From positions 1 to 17,364 of the forward strand of contig JAHFAA010000017.1 in NCBI GenBank assembly GCA_023250775.1: a stretch of 17,364 nt of DNA. The letters are read 5' to 3'. The notes below the pieces were generated by a model that saw nothing but the letters and a program-made list of their open reading frames with translations, was not told the origin of the DNA and did not search any database. The position numbers and the translations under genes were made by a program. This document shows, in pieces, positions 1 through 6,827 of this stretch. Numbering within the stretch: position 1 is the stretch's first letter; every line of letters begins with the position of its first letter. The DNA is from Bdellovibrionales bacterium. GTDB taxonomy: Bacteria > Bdellovibrionota > Bacteriovoracia > Bacteriovoracales > Bacteriovoracaceae.

Positions 1-516
1 CGTGATTTTGAAAGAGTGAAAGCTGAACAGCAGGTGTTAGGCGGTCTTTATGCCAACTCTTCGAATACGCTATTCTTTGAAATGCCCTTTCACCGCCCCC
101 TTAAAAGTCGTATTACGAGTTATTACGGAATTCAAAGACTCTACAACAAGGTTAAGAAGGGACAGCATTTAGGCATTGATTTTAGGGCCCATGTTGGTAT
201 TCCAGTTCCGGCCAGCAATCGTGGCAAAGTGGTTTTAGCTCAAGATTTATTTTTTACCGGCCTAACCGTGATTGTGGATCACGGGTTAGGGATTTTTTCT
301 ATTTATGGACATCTTTCCTCGATTCTTGTTAATGTTGGTGACGTGGTTACGCCCAATACCATCGTCGGGAATTCTGGAAACTCGGGACGCGCTTCCGGCC
401 CACATCTTCACTGGGGAATTAGGGTTGGGCAGAATCTTGTCGATGGACTACAACTGATCAAGATGACGGAAAAGGAATTTGCACATGACCGTCAAAACCT
501 TTCATCAACTCTCTAA
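1..516 (+). CDS. M23-family (LytM-like) metallopeptidase, C-terminal part
   Basis: This is the end of a zinc peptidase of the M23/LytM family, which cut peptidoglycan cross-links or act as cell-wall hydrolase regulators in the envelope. The frame is open to the first base of the window, so the gene starts upstream and the GTG at 16 is probably internal. The family metal ligands are visible: H and D in GQHLGIDF (codons at 166 and 178) and the GPHLHWG motif (His codons at 403 and 409). IYGHLS supplies the usual additional catalytic-site histidine. About 30 residues follow the HLH motif, a normal ending. All key residues are present, so it is likely active. The last 32 bases overlap the next gene, so it is probably the first visible member of an operon running to crcB. 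Whether the missing N-terminus carries a signal peptide or coiled coil cannot be seen. Confidence 0.9.
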   Translation, partial: RDFERVKAEQQVLGGLYANSSNTLFFEMPFHRPLKSRITSYYGIQRLYNKVKKGQHLGIDFRAHVGIPVPASNRGKVVLAQDLFFTGLTVIVDHGLGIFSIYGHLSSILVNVGDVVTPNTIVGNSGNSGRASGPHLHWGIRVGQNLVDGLQLIKMTEKEFAHDRQNLSSTL

Positions 517-1150
517 GGAACTCGCTCCTTTCGTCCTCTGTGATATTGATCAAACTTCCCTCGAATTGCTTGTACCAGTCCTGCACAAATATGGTTTGGC
601 CTACACACAAGTGTCTTTTCAGGATCATGCGCGTTTAAGTTTGCTGCTCGATAAAGAACCTTGTCTGCTTTTGTGTAATCTTACCGATGGCGGCACTCCG
701 ACGGCCGTTGAGAATGCCAAAATCCCAACGATTGTGTTGGGGGCCGATATACCAAATATCAATAGTTATAAATGTCCTTTGCTCTGTATTGATAAGTCCA
801 ATTTAGATGTAGATGTTTGCGATTTTTTTGTCGGAAGAATTTGGGCCACACGGATCGAAAAATTTCAACAGGAGCTCCGAATTCATTGGGAAGGAGTAAA
901 AAAGAAGTCAAACCGAGAGTTGAAAAAAAATTTCGAATCGCTTGTCGCTTCAGATTCCTCTAAAAAAGAATTTTGGACCGCTCTATCTCATATATCAAGT
1001 CGGCTATTAGGTTTTTTGAAAGTTCAAATTGATTCATCGAAAAGTTTGTCGGCCTCTATTGAAAATTATCTAGAAGGCCATCCGGATCTTGAATGCATCT
1101 ACAAGGGTAACTTTTTGGACAGTTCGACATTGCCAACATCAAACCGTTGA
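485..1150 (+). CDS. Unrecognised protein, possibly a decayed receiver-like domain
   Basis: I do not recognise this 221-residue protein. ATG 485 is preferred over TTG 479 because AAGGA at 472-476 sits 8 bases before it. The first 100 or so residues alternate hydrophobic strands and helices (FVLCDID, CLLLCNLTDG, IPTIVLGADI), which resembles a response-regulator receiver fold. However, the clear Asp pocket, phosphoacceptor and Lys pattern are not convincing. The middle is lysine-rich and probably helical (residues about 120-165). No membrane segment or signal peptide is visible. It overlaps the M23 gene by 32 bases and its stop overlaps the next start as TGATG, so it is translationally coupled to the PAS/HisKA gene. 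That coupling suggests a partner in one signalling unit, which is inference. It is a real gene by operon context and codon pattern; its function is unknown. Confidence 0.75.
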   Translation: MTVKTFHQLSKELAPFVLCDIDQTSLELLVPVLHKYGLAYTQVSFQDHARLSLLLDKEPCLLLCNLTDGGTPTAVENAKIPTIVLGADIPNINSYKCPLLCIDKSNLDVDVCDFFVGRIWATRIEKFQQELRIHWEGVKKKSNRELKKNFESLVASDSSKKEFWTALSHISSRLLGFLKVQIDSSKSLSASIENYLEGHPDLECIYKGNFLDSSTLPTSNR

Positions 1151-2256
1151 TGCAGAAAAATAGTTATATCTTCCATCTGTGGAAAGAGGATCTTCCGCTA
1201 CTCATGATCTGTACTGAAGCGCAGCCGAGCCATGAACGCAAGACGATGACTCCCCAATTTTCCATTATTCTGCAACAAGAGCTTTCGATTATTGCCGATC
1301 TCTTATTTCGCTTTGGGCCCGGCCCCCATACACCATGGCAAGGAATTTTTAATAGTATCCCGGTCCCTATGGCCGTGTTCAATAAGGATGGAGAGATCCT
1401 TATTCATAATAAGGAATTCACCCGCCTACCCTTAGGACAAGCTGAATTACTGAAGGCCATGAATGAGGATTTATTTGAAGTGGGTGGAGAAACAATTAGG
1501 ATTTTCAAAGAGAAAATTTCATTTATGGGGCAAGAGCATTTATTGATGACATTTTTAACAATTGATTCATTAATACAGCTTGGACACAATTCGCCTCGTC
1601 GGGATACGGTAAAAGATTTGGGCATTATTGCAGGCTCACTTGCGCATGAATTGAATAATCCCATCGCAGGGATCCTTACCGCAGTGACGATGCTTGAATC
1701 CGACACCGAGCAGAGTGATGAGATTAAGCAGGAGTTACAGGAAATTCAAAAATGTGCTCTTCGCTGTAAAGAGCTTATTAATATTTTTTTAGGATTATCG
1801 AGAGTCAATTTACAGAGTGATCCCACACATGAATCACATAATATGCAAGATGTGCATCATGTGCTCGAACAGGCGGTGAATTTACTGCGCTTCAGGATGG
1901 TGGAATCAGGGATTACTCTCGATCTTCAAATCCATCCTCAAGAAAAGGGAGATGGAACACTTCGTGTTGCCAACTCGTCTGTCTTGGCCATGATTTTTTA
2001 TCTTTTATTGAACCATATCCTTTCCTGGCGTGCGCATAAAACGTTGGTGCAAAAAGGGAATCGTTTTGAAAGTAGTCATCTTGTCATTCAATTCCGGGCG
2101 CATGAGACCTACTTTTCTTTTTCCCTTAAAGAATCTCCACCCGTCGAAATTTTTCTAAAGAACAAACTTTTTTTACACTTGTTAGAACTCATGAAAATGG
2201 AAATTCGGCTTAAGCACGATACAATCCAGTTAGGGCCAACGGAGAAATGGTTATGA
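1150..2256 (+). CDS. PAS/HisKA histidine-kinase-like protein with degenerate ATPase domain
   Basis: This 368-residue protein resembles a cytoplasmic two-component sensor. A PAS-like segment begins near residue 63 (IFNSIPVPMAVFNKDG). A HisKA dimerisation helix follows with a good H-box, GSLAHELNNPIAGI, where His166 would be the phosphoacceptor. The C-terminal 130 residues sit where HATPase_c belongs. YLLLNHIL recalls an N-box with one Asn retained, but I find no DxGxG (G1) box and no GxGLG (G2) box. It may therefore be a pseudokinase that is phosphorylated by another kinase or acts as a phosphotransfer or scaffold protein. No transmembrane helix is evident. ATG 1150 overlaps the preceding stop in TGATG, and its own stop overlaps the crcB start in ATGA, so the gene lies inside a tightly coupled operon. 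Signal and partner are unknown. Confidence 0.8.
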   Translation: MQKNSYIFHLWKEDLPLLMICTEAQPSHERKTMTPQFSIILQQELSIIADLLFRFGPGPHTPWQGIFNSIPVPMAVFNKDGEILIHNKEFTRLPLGQAELLKAMNEDLFEVGGETIRIFKEKISFMGQEHLLMTFLTIDSLIQLGHNSPRRDTVKDLGIIAGSLAHELNNPIAGILTAVTMLESDTEQSDEIKQELQEIQKCALRCKELINIFLGLSRVNLQSDPTHESHNMQDVHHVLEQAVNLLRFRMVESGITLDLQIHPQEKGDGTLRVANSSVLAMIFYLLLNHILSWRAHKTLVQKGNRFESSHLVIQFRAHETYFSFSLKESPPVEIFLKNKLFLHLLELMKMEIRLKHDTIQLGPTEKWL

Positions 2257-2621
2257 ACGTTGTGATGAGCATGGTGATGGTTTTTCTTGGCGGGGGATTT
2301 GGTTCCGTTCTTAGGTTTGGACTGAGCAATCTTTCACATTTGATCTGCACCGAGATTTGGCCGGCAACTTGTTTGGTAAATATTATTGGGTCTCTGACCT
2401 ATGTTTTTTTGGCCAGCAAATATCCAAATATGCCTCCCCAGTATCACCAGTTCCTCAAGGCCGGAGTCTTGGGAGGATTAACAACCTTCAGCACTTTTAG
2501 CTATGAAATATTTTCTTTTATTCAAAAGGGCCAGATCCTTACCGCTGTAATGATTTTTAGTCTAAATGTACTGTTTGGGATAGCGGTGGGCGTTTGGATT
2601 TTTGGCCATAAACTCATTTAA
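2253..2621 (+). CDS. crcB: Fluoride ion channel/exporter CrcB (Fluc)
   Basis: This is a 122-residue inner-membrane protein of the CrcB/Fluc family, which forms dual-topology dimers that let fluoride leave the cell. Family signatures are present: GGGFGSVLRF near the N-terminus, CLVNIIGS in the second helix, and GGLTTFSTFSYE in the third, the segment with the pore-lining Phe and Ser/Thr residues. Four hydrophobic segments fit the family and the length is typical. I chose ATG 2253 over 2247 because GGAG at 2241-2244 is spaced 8 bases from it and because it forms an ATGA overlap with the stop of the upstream gene. No separate promoter is visible, and I did not see a fluoride riboswitch in the coding sequence upstream. 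Its last 60 bases overlap the end of the opposite-strand exonuclease gene. Confidence 0.93.
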   Translation: MNVVMSMVMVFLGGGFGSVLRFGLSNLSHLICTEIWPATCLVNIIGSLTYVFLASKYPNMPPQYHQFLKAGVLGGLTTFSTFSYEIFSFIQKGQILTAVMIFSLNVLFGIAVGVWIFGHKLI

Positions 2622-3920
2622 TTCTTCCAGAAATTGCGTTGGATTTTTTTGTGGCATACTCTTTTTAAAAATCTTCACACCATTTTGTGGGTTTTCCATA
2701 CACTGCTCAAGGTAGTCGAAATAAAATTCGCGCAAAGGTCCTTGCATGAGAAGTGTTTTGTTTTTCATCGAAAGAAGTTTGCTTGAGCGAGAGGTGATAA
2801 ATTGCACCAGCTTTTTTTGATGCCCAGGATAGCGGAAGATAAGGAGATTCTTAGGTGAGAATGCCAGAATTGGGACAATGATCATTTGGTCAGGCACGAG
2901 ATGTGTTGTGATAATAAAATCACCAAGTGTCTGCTCACTCCATGCGATGAGTTCCATCTCGGATAAAGTCTTTCCCTTCTTTCCGATGCCATTCTTAGAA
3001 CCATGCAATTCACTTAGAAATTGCAGGATCTCACCTCGATGATGTGTTTCAATTCGAGGGTATACTCCGGTGAAATGCATCAGCGCTTCTGTGAAATTAC
3101 CAAATAAACGAACGGAGGCCATTTCCCAATTATCTTGGGCAAGAAGTTGGCCGATGAAAGTCAGTTGTCTCTTGGATTTTTCATCCTCTCCGGGAGAGCA
3201 AGGAATTGCGCTTAAGATCACTCCTTTGGGACCTTTTAAAGTAAACAGATAGGCACTGTTGGGGCGGGAAATACGCTTGAGAATTTCTTCTGTAGGATAA
3301 TCCCCTCTCTTATAGTGTGAGCGATCTAGCTCGTATTTATTGCGTGGATAATAGAGGTGGTTAACTTTTGTGATGCCCTTTTCAATGAAAATATTCATGT
3401 AGGTCTGCAGAAGTTGAGCAGACGCCATCGCATCATCGAGGGCGCGATGGGCCTTCTTGTGACCAATTTCGAAAATGCGACTCATGAAATTAAGATTGGT
3501 GTTAAGCAGATTCGGGATGAGATATTTCGTCATCAAGTTCGTGCACATACTGCGATTGGTGAGCGGTGGTAAATTTAACCGCACCAAAACCGAGTTAAAA
3601 AACGGCACATCAAAAGAAACATTGTGGGCCACCAAAATACAATCATCCATAAATTTCAGAATTTCCTGGATGACGTCTTCGATGTGAGGAGCATCTTTCA
3701 CATCGTCTTCGCGAATGGTGGTAAGCTTCTGAATAAATTCTGGAATTTTGACATCCGGTTTGATCAGGTAGTTTCGTTTATCAACAATTTTCAGGTTCTC
3801 AATCCGAACCAAGCCGATTTCAATAATGCTATCGGTTTTCTGATTGCCACCTGTCGTTTCTAAATCAAAAACACAAAATTTTAATTGCGAAAGCAAGTCA
3901 CGTGAAAACTGAATATCCAT
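2562..3920 (-). CDS. DEDDh 3'-5' exonuclease (DnaQ-like) with long unidentified C-terminal region
   Basis: The N-terminal 175 residues are a DnaQ/RNase T-type exonuclease, which removes nucleotides from the 3' end of DNA or RNA using two metal ions. All catalytic residues are visible: Asp19 and Glu21 in VFDLETTG, Asp104 in AHNVSFDVPF, and His158 with Asp163 in HRALDDA. The remaining 275 or so residues match nothing I recognise. They start after a tyrosine-rich stretch (HLYYPRNKY) and contain alternating strands, so a separate folded domain is likely. PolC-like and epsilon-like proteins are shorter or organised differently, so I give no symbol. ATG 3920 is preferred to GTG 3926 because AAAGG precedes it by about 5 bases. 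It lies 41 bases downstream of the purine nucleoside phosphorylase gene on the same strand and is probably co-transcribed. A role in repair, RNA trimming or salvage of degraded nucleic acid is possible; the sequence does not decide. Confidence 0.85.
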   Translation of the reverse strand: MDIQFSRDLLSQLKFCVFDLETTGGNQKTDSIIEIGLVRIENLKIVDKRNYLIKPDVKIPEFIQKLTTIREDDVKDAPHIEDVIQEILKFMDDCILVAHNVSFDVPFFNSVLVRLNLPPLTNRSMCTNLMTKYLIPNLLNTNLNFMSRIFEIGHKKAHRALDDAMASAQLLQTYMNIFIEKGITKVNHLYYPRNKYELDRSHYKRGDYPTEEILKRISRPNSAYLFTLKGPKGVILSAIPCSPGEDEKSKRQLTFIGQLLAQDNWEMASVRLFGNFTEALMHFTGVYPRIETHHRGEILQFLSELHGSKNGIGKKGKTLSEMELIAWSEQTLGDFIITTHLVPDQMIIVPILAFSPKNLLIFRYPGHQKKLVQFITSRSSKLLSMKNKTLLMQGPLREFYFDYLEQCMENPQNGVKIFKKSMPQKNPTQFLEELNEFMAKNPNAHRYPKQYI

Positions 3921-3961
3921 ATACACCTTTCGAGCATTCGCCCGAGATCACGATCTAAGAA

Positions 3962-4789
3962 CTATAATTTCTGTTCTTTAATAAGTTTAATTCCTTCACA
4001 AAGAAGATTGCTAAAATGTTCCATAACTTTGGCGGCCATGTCTTTAACGTCATCATGACTCAAGGCCCTTTGCTCAATGCCGGCCGCCATATTGGTAATG
4101 CAAGAAATTCCGCAGACCTTCAGCCCCAGGTGATTGGCAGCGATGGCCTCAGGTGCTGTTGACATCCCAACCATGTCGGCGCCGATGATTCTCATCATCC
4201 GAATTTCCGCAGGCGTTTCGTAAGTCGGTCCCAAGAGTGCAGCATAGACGCCTTTTTTAATTTCACGCCCTAAATTGAGCGAGGCCTTTTGAAAAATATT
4301 GCGTAGATCTTTCGCATAGGCCTCGGTCATGTCGGGAAAACGCGGTCCCAATTCTGAAATATTCGGGCCGACAAGAGGATTATGTCCCATGAGATTAATA
4401 TGATCTTCCATGAGAACCAAATCGCCGGGACGGAATGTTTGGTTAATACCACCTGCGGCGTTTGTGAGAATGAGAATTTCAATCCCTAAAGTGGCCATGA
4501 CCCTTGTGGGAAAAACGATGTCTTCCATTGGGTGACCTTCGTACACATGCAATCGTCCCTGGAGGACAACGCACGGAACGTCAGCGATGGTTCCAAGAAT
4601 GAGTCGGCCTTCATGCCCCTCGACAGTACACTGTTTGAAGTGGGGAATGTCCTGATAAGGAATAACAATTTTATTTTGAATTCGATCAACGAATGCACCG
4701 AGACCTGAGCCCAGGACCAGCCCGATTTGCGGCCGGACATTAGTCACAGATTTGATGTACTGTGCAGCCTCTTTGAGTTTCTTATACAT
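3962..4789 (-). CDS. punA: Purine nucleoside phosphorylase, trimeric 6-oxopurine type
   Basis: This cytosolic enzyme splits inosine, guanosine and their deoxy forms with phosphate, giving the free base and (deoxy)ribose-1-phosphate. The 275 residues match the family length. Visible signatures are the phosphate loop VLGSGLGAF (Ser28), VEGHEGRL (His59), QGRLHVYEGH (79-86), TNAAGG, YETPAEIR with the base-binding Glu191, MSTAPE (Met209, Ser210) and TNMAAG with Asn233. The Glu/Asn pair marks the trimeric class that prefers 6-oxopurines over adenosine, which separates it from hexameric DeoD. ATG 4789 is chosen because GGAG lies 8 bases upstream of it; the longer reading to 4819 would run 38 bases into deoA without support. 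It overlaps the end of deoA by 8 bases, so the two are translationally coupled. The products of both feed pentose phosphate use and base salvage. Confidence 0.93.
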   Translation of the reverse strand: MYKKLKEAAQYIKSVTNVRPQIGLVLGSGLGAFVDRIQNKIVIPYQDIPHFKQCTVEGHEGRLILGTIADVPCVVLQGRLHVYEGHPMEDIVFPTRVMATLGIEILILTNAAGGINQTFRPGDLVLMEDHINLMGHNPLVGPNISELGPRFPDMTEAYAKDLRNIFQKASLNLGREIKKGVYAALLGPTYETPAEIRMMRIIGADMVGMSTAPEAIAANHLGLKVCGISCITNMAAGIEQRALSHDDVKDMAAKVMEHFSNLLCEGIKLIKEQKL

Positions 4790-6179
4790 GCTTAAAGCTC
4801 CGTTTGATGGTCGTTTCAAAAATTAGTTTTCTCTTAGGGGAAGGGGAAGATGAAATTTTAAAAATTTGTTCATAAGAATTTTGGATAAAATATTGCACCA
4901 TCTCTGTTTGGTGTGGGTGGTGATAAATATAGGCAATTGGTTCATCTTTTTTAATTTTTTCACCCCAGTTTTTTTCTAATACAATTCCCACTGAATGATC
5001 GATTTTGTCTTCTTTTCTTTTTCGGCCACCACCAAGTTCTACTAAAAACAGTCCTAGATCAATGGGCGCGATTCGATGAAAGTACCCTTTCTTACGCGCC
5101 AAAATCGGAGTTTTTATAGGGGCAATTGGAAGCATTTCATAGCGATCAACAATCTCTCCTGGCCCATTTTGAAGTTCGATCATTTTTTTGAACCAAGCAA
5201 GGCCTGCTCCGCTGTTCAGTGCTTTGGTCACTTGTTCGATGCCGGCAGCATGCGTTTTTGCCAGTCCTGCCAAGTATACCATACCGCCAGCAAGGTGCAG
5301 TGAAACTTGCTTTAAGTCTTCAGGCCCACGACCTTTTAAGATCTCTATACACTCGATGATTTCAAGCGAGTTTCCGATGGCGCGTCCGAGAGGAATGGAC
5401 ATGTCGGTTATTGAAGCGAGCACATCGCGGTTAAAACGTGCTCCTGTTTCGCTCAAGCTATTCATAAGAAGGCGCGCACTTTTCAGGTCTTTCATAAAGG
5501 CGCCACAACCCACTTTGATATCAAACACAAAACCGCGTGCCCCTTCAGCAAGTTTTTTGCTCATGATTGAGGCCGTGATCAGTGGAATGCTTTCGACAGT
5601 TGAGGTGACATCACGAAGGGCGTACATGCGTTTATCGGCCGGTGCAATCTCTTCCGTTTGGCCCATCAAAACCAGCCCGTGAGTGTAGAGATTTTTTTCA
5701 AATTCGATCAGCGTTAAACCAGAATTAAAATTGGGCACGGCCTCAATTTTATCAACCGTACCGCCTGTGTGCCCTAAACCTCGGCCAGCAATCATAGGGA
5801 CTTTTACTCCGCAGGCACAGGCCAAAGGCGCAACAATAAATGAAGTTTTGTCGCCAACTCCACCGGTTGAATGTTTATCGATGACGTGAGCATCTTTGAG
5901 TTGGAGGACTTTGCCTGAGTAGAGCATGGCATTAGTAAGGGCCGCTGTTTCTTTTTTATCCATGCCTTTCAAATAAATGGCCATGAGCATTGCCGACATC
6001 TGATAGTCAGCGATTTGGTTTTTGACATATTCATCAATGAACCACTGAATTTCGTTCACATCCAATGCTTTTCCATCACGCTTCTTTGCAATCAGACCTG
6101 CGGGAGAGAAAGTGAGGCCGGGGTCGGCGACATTCAGATGATCTTTTAGGTCTAATATTTTTTTTCGCCGGGAATTCAT
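4782..6179 (-). CDS. deoA: Thymidine/pyrimidine-nucleoside phosphorylase
   Basis: This enzyme cleaves thymidine (and possibly uridine) with phosphate to base plus deoxyribose-1-phosphate. It has 465 residues, slightly longer than the usual 430-440. The extra length is an N-terminal stretch of about 28 residues before LIAKKRDGKAL, where the family normally begins, and a lysine- and serine-rich tail. The phosphate-binding KHSTGGVGDKTS (102-113) and the family signature from AGRGLGHTGGTVDKIE (131-146) are intact, followed by APADKRMYALRD, SIMSKKLAEG and DIKVGCGAFM. The C-terminal barrel-sandwich part has LGGGRKRKEDKIDHSVG. ATG 6179 is used; TTG 6191 is also in frame, but neither has a strong ribosome binding site. 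It heads the minus-strand salvage operon deoA, punA, exonuclease. DeoA versus broader Pdp specificity cannot be settled from motifs. Confidence 0.93.
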   Translation of the reverse strand: MNSRRKKILDLKDHLNVADPGLTFSPAGLIAKKRDGKALDVNEIQWFIDEYVKNQIADYQMSAMLMAIYLKGMDKKETAALTNAMLYSGKVLQLKDAHVIDKHSTGGVGDKTSFIVAPLACACGVKVPMIAGRGLGHTGGTVDKIEAVPNFNSGLTLIEFEKNLYTHGLVLMGQTEEIAPADKRMYALRDVTSTVESIPLITASIMSKKLAEGARGFVFDIKVGCGAFMKDLKSARLLMNSLSETGARFNRDVLASITDMSIPLGRAIGNSLEIIECIEILKGRGPEDLKQVSLHLAGGMVYLAGLAKTHAAGIEQVTKALNSGAGLAWFKKMIELQNGPGEIVDRYEMLPIAPIKTPILARKKGYFHRIAPIDLGLFLVELGGGRKRKEDKIDHSVGIVLEKNWGEKIKKDEPIAYIYHHPHQTEMVQYFIQNSYEQIFKISSSPSPKRKLIFETTIKRSFKHV

Positions 6180-6226
6180 GTCTTGACTCAATGGTTAAGA
6201 AACGGCCAATATATTCCAGGATATAT

Positions 6227-6254
6227 TTGACTATTAAAACTTGGCCTTAATTAT
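6227..6254 (+). promoter_or_regulatory. Weak candidate sigma70-type promoter for the small exported protein
   Basis: In the 125-base divergent gap between deoA and the next plus-strand gene, TTGACT (6227-6232) is followed after 16 bases by AATTAT (6249-6254), a 5/6 and 4/6 match to the sigma70 boxes. Transcription would start near 6261, about 44 bases before the ATG at 6305. On the other strand a TATATT-like -10 (6213-6208) could serve deoA, but I see no good -35 for it. These are pattern matches in AT-rich DNA, so confidence is low. Confidence 0.3.
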
Positions 6255-6304
6255 CGTCTCCTTCTCTTGGAGATGTAAACATACTGTTTTCTAATGGGGT
6301 ATTG

Positions 6305-6784
6305 ATGGGGGCATATCGAATAGATGGAGGCGCTCGAAAAGTTATACGACGAGTGTCCGTGCTGGGACTCATTATCTCCCTTCCTCTATTTTTTTTCTTT
6401 ACGGCAACGGCTTTTGCTCAGCAGGCGAGTGACCCCGCTGGAAATCTTGCCGATGAGTCTATGCGTGATATTTCTATTGTTGGTGGTTGTACCCTGGGCG
6501 GGGCAATTCTCGGGCTGTCTACCTTATCTTTTGTTGAGTCACCTGGGCGACATTTGAAAAATATTATGGTTGGTGGTGCCTTGGGTGTTATTGTCGGGGT
6601 AGGTATTGTGGCCTATCTCCAGGCTAACAAATCCCGCGACATTTATTTGGAAGAGGGCGCACCCGCTGGAGCTTCACTGCTAAAAGAGGACTATGAAGGT
6701 CCTGTGGCAAATGCGGTGGAATATTATGAGAAAAAAAGTGGCGGCAAGAAGACTCCGTTTGTCACGTTTTCCTATACTTTTTAG
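6305..6784 (+). CDS. Unrecognised exported protein with signal peptide and two glycine-rich hydrophobic segments
   Basis: I do not recognise this 159-residue protein. The N-terminus has basic residues (RKVIRR), a hydrophobic core ending around residue 36, and TAFAQQ, a good signal peptidase I site after Ala38. Mature residues 58-78 and 86-105 are hydrophobic and rich in small residues (GGCTLGGAILG, VGGALGVIVGVG), resembling glycine-zipper membrane helices. A charged tail follows. The last nine residues, PFVTFSYTF, alternate aromatic and polar residues and end in Phe, like the C-terminal beta-signal of outer membrane proteins. ATG 6305 is preferred to TTG 6302; the ribosome binding site is poor (GGGG at 6296-6299). 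It lies 43 bases upstream of the RNase G gene on the same strand, so co-transcription is possible. An envelope location is well supported; function is not. Confidence 0.75.
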   Translation: MGAYRIDGGARKVIRRVSVLGLIISLPLFFFFTATAFAQQASDPAGNLADESMRDISIVGGCTLGGAILGLSTLSFVESPGRHLKNIMVGGALGVIVGVGIVAYLQANKSRDIYLEEGAPAGASLLKEDYEGPVANAVEYYEKKSGGKKTPFVTFSYTF

Positions 6785-6827
6785 TGATTCTGTCTGTTCC
6801 TGAAATATTGGATTAATAAAAAAAATC

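Noticed and set aside
5188..5682. 164-residue plus-strand open frame opposite deoA
   Set aside because: It is antisense to the conserved core of a clear thymidine phosphorylase, has low-complexity Ser/Arg-rich composition and no ribosome binding site.
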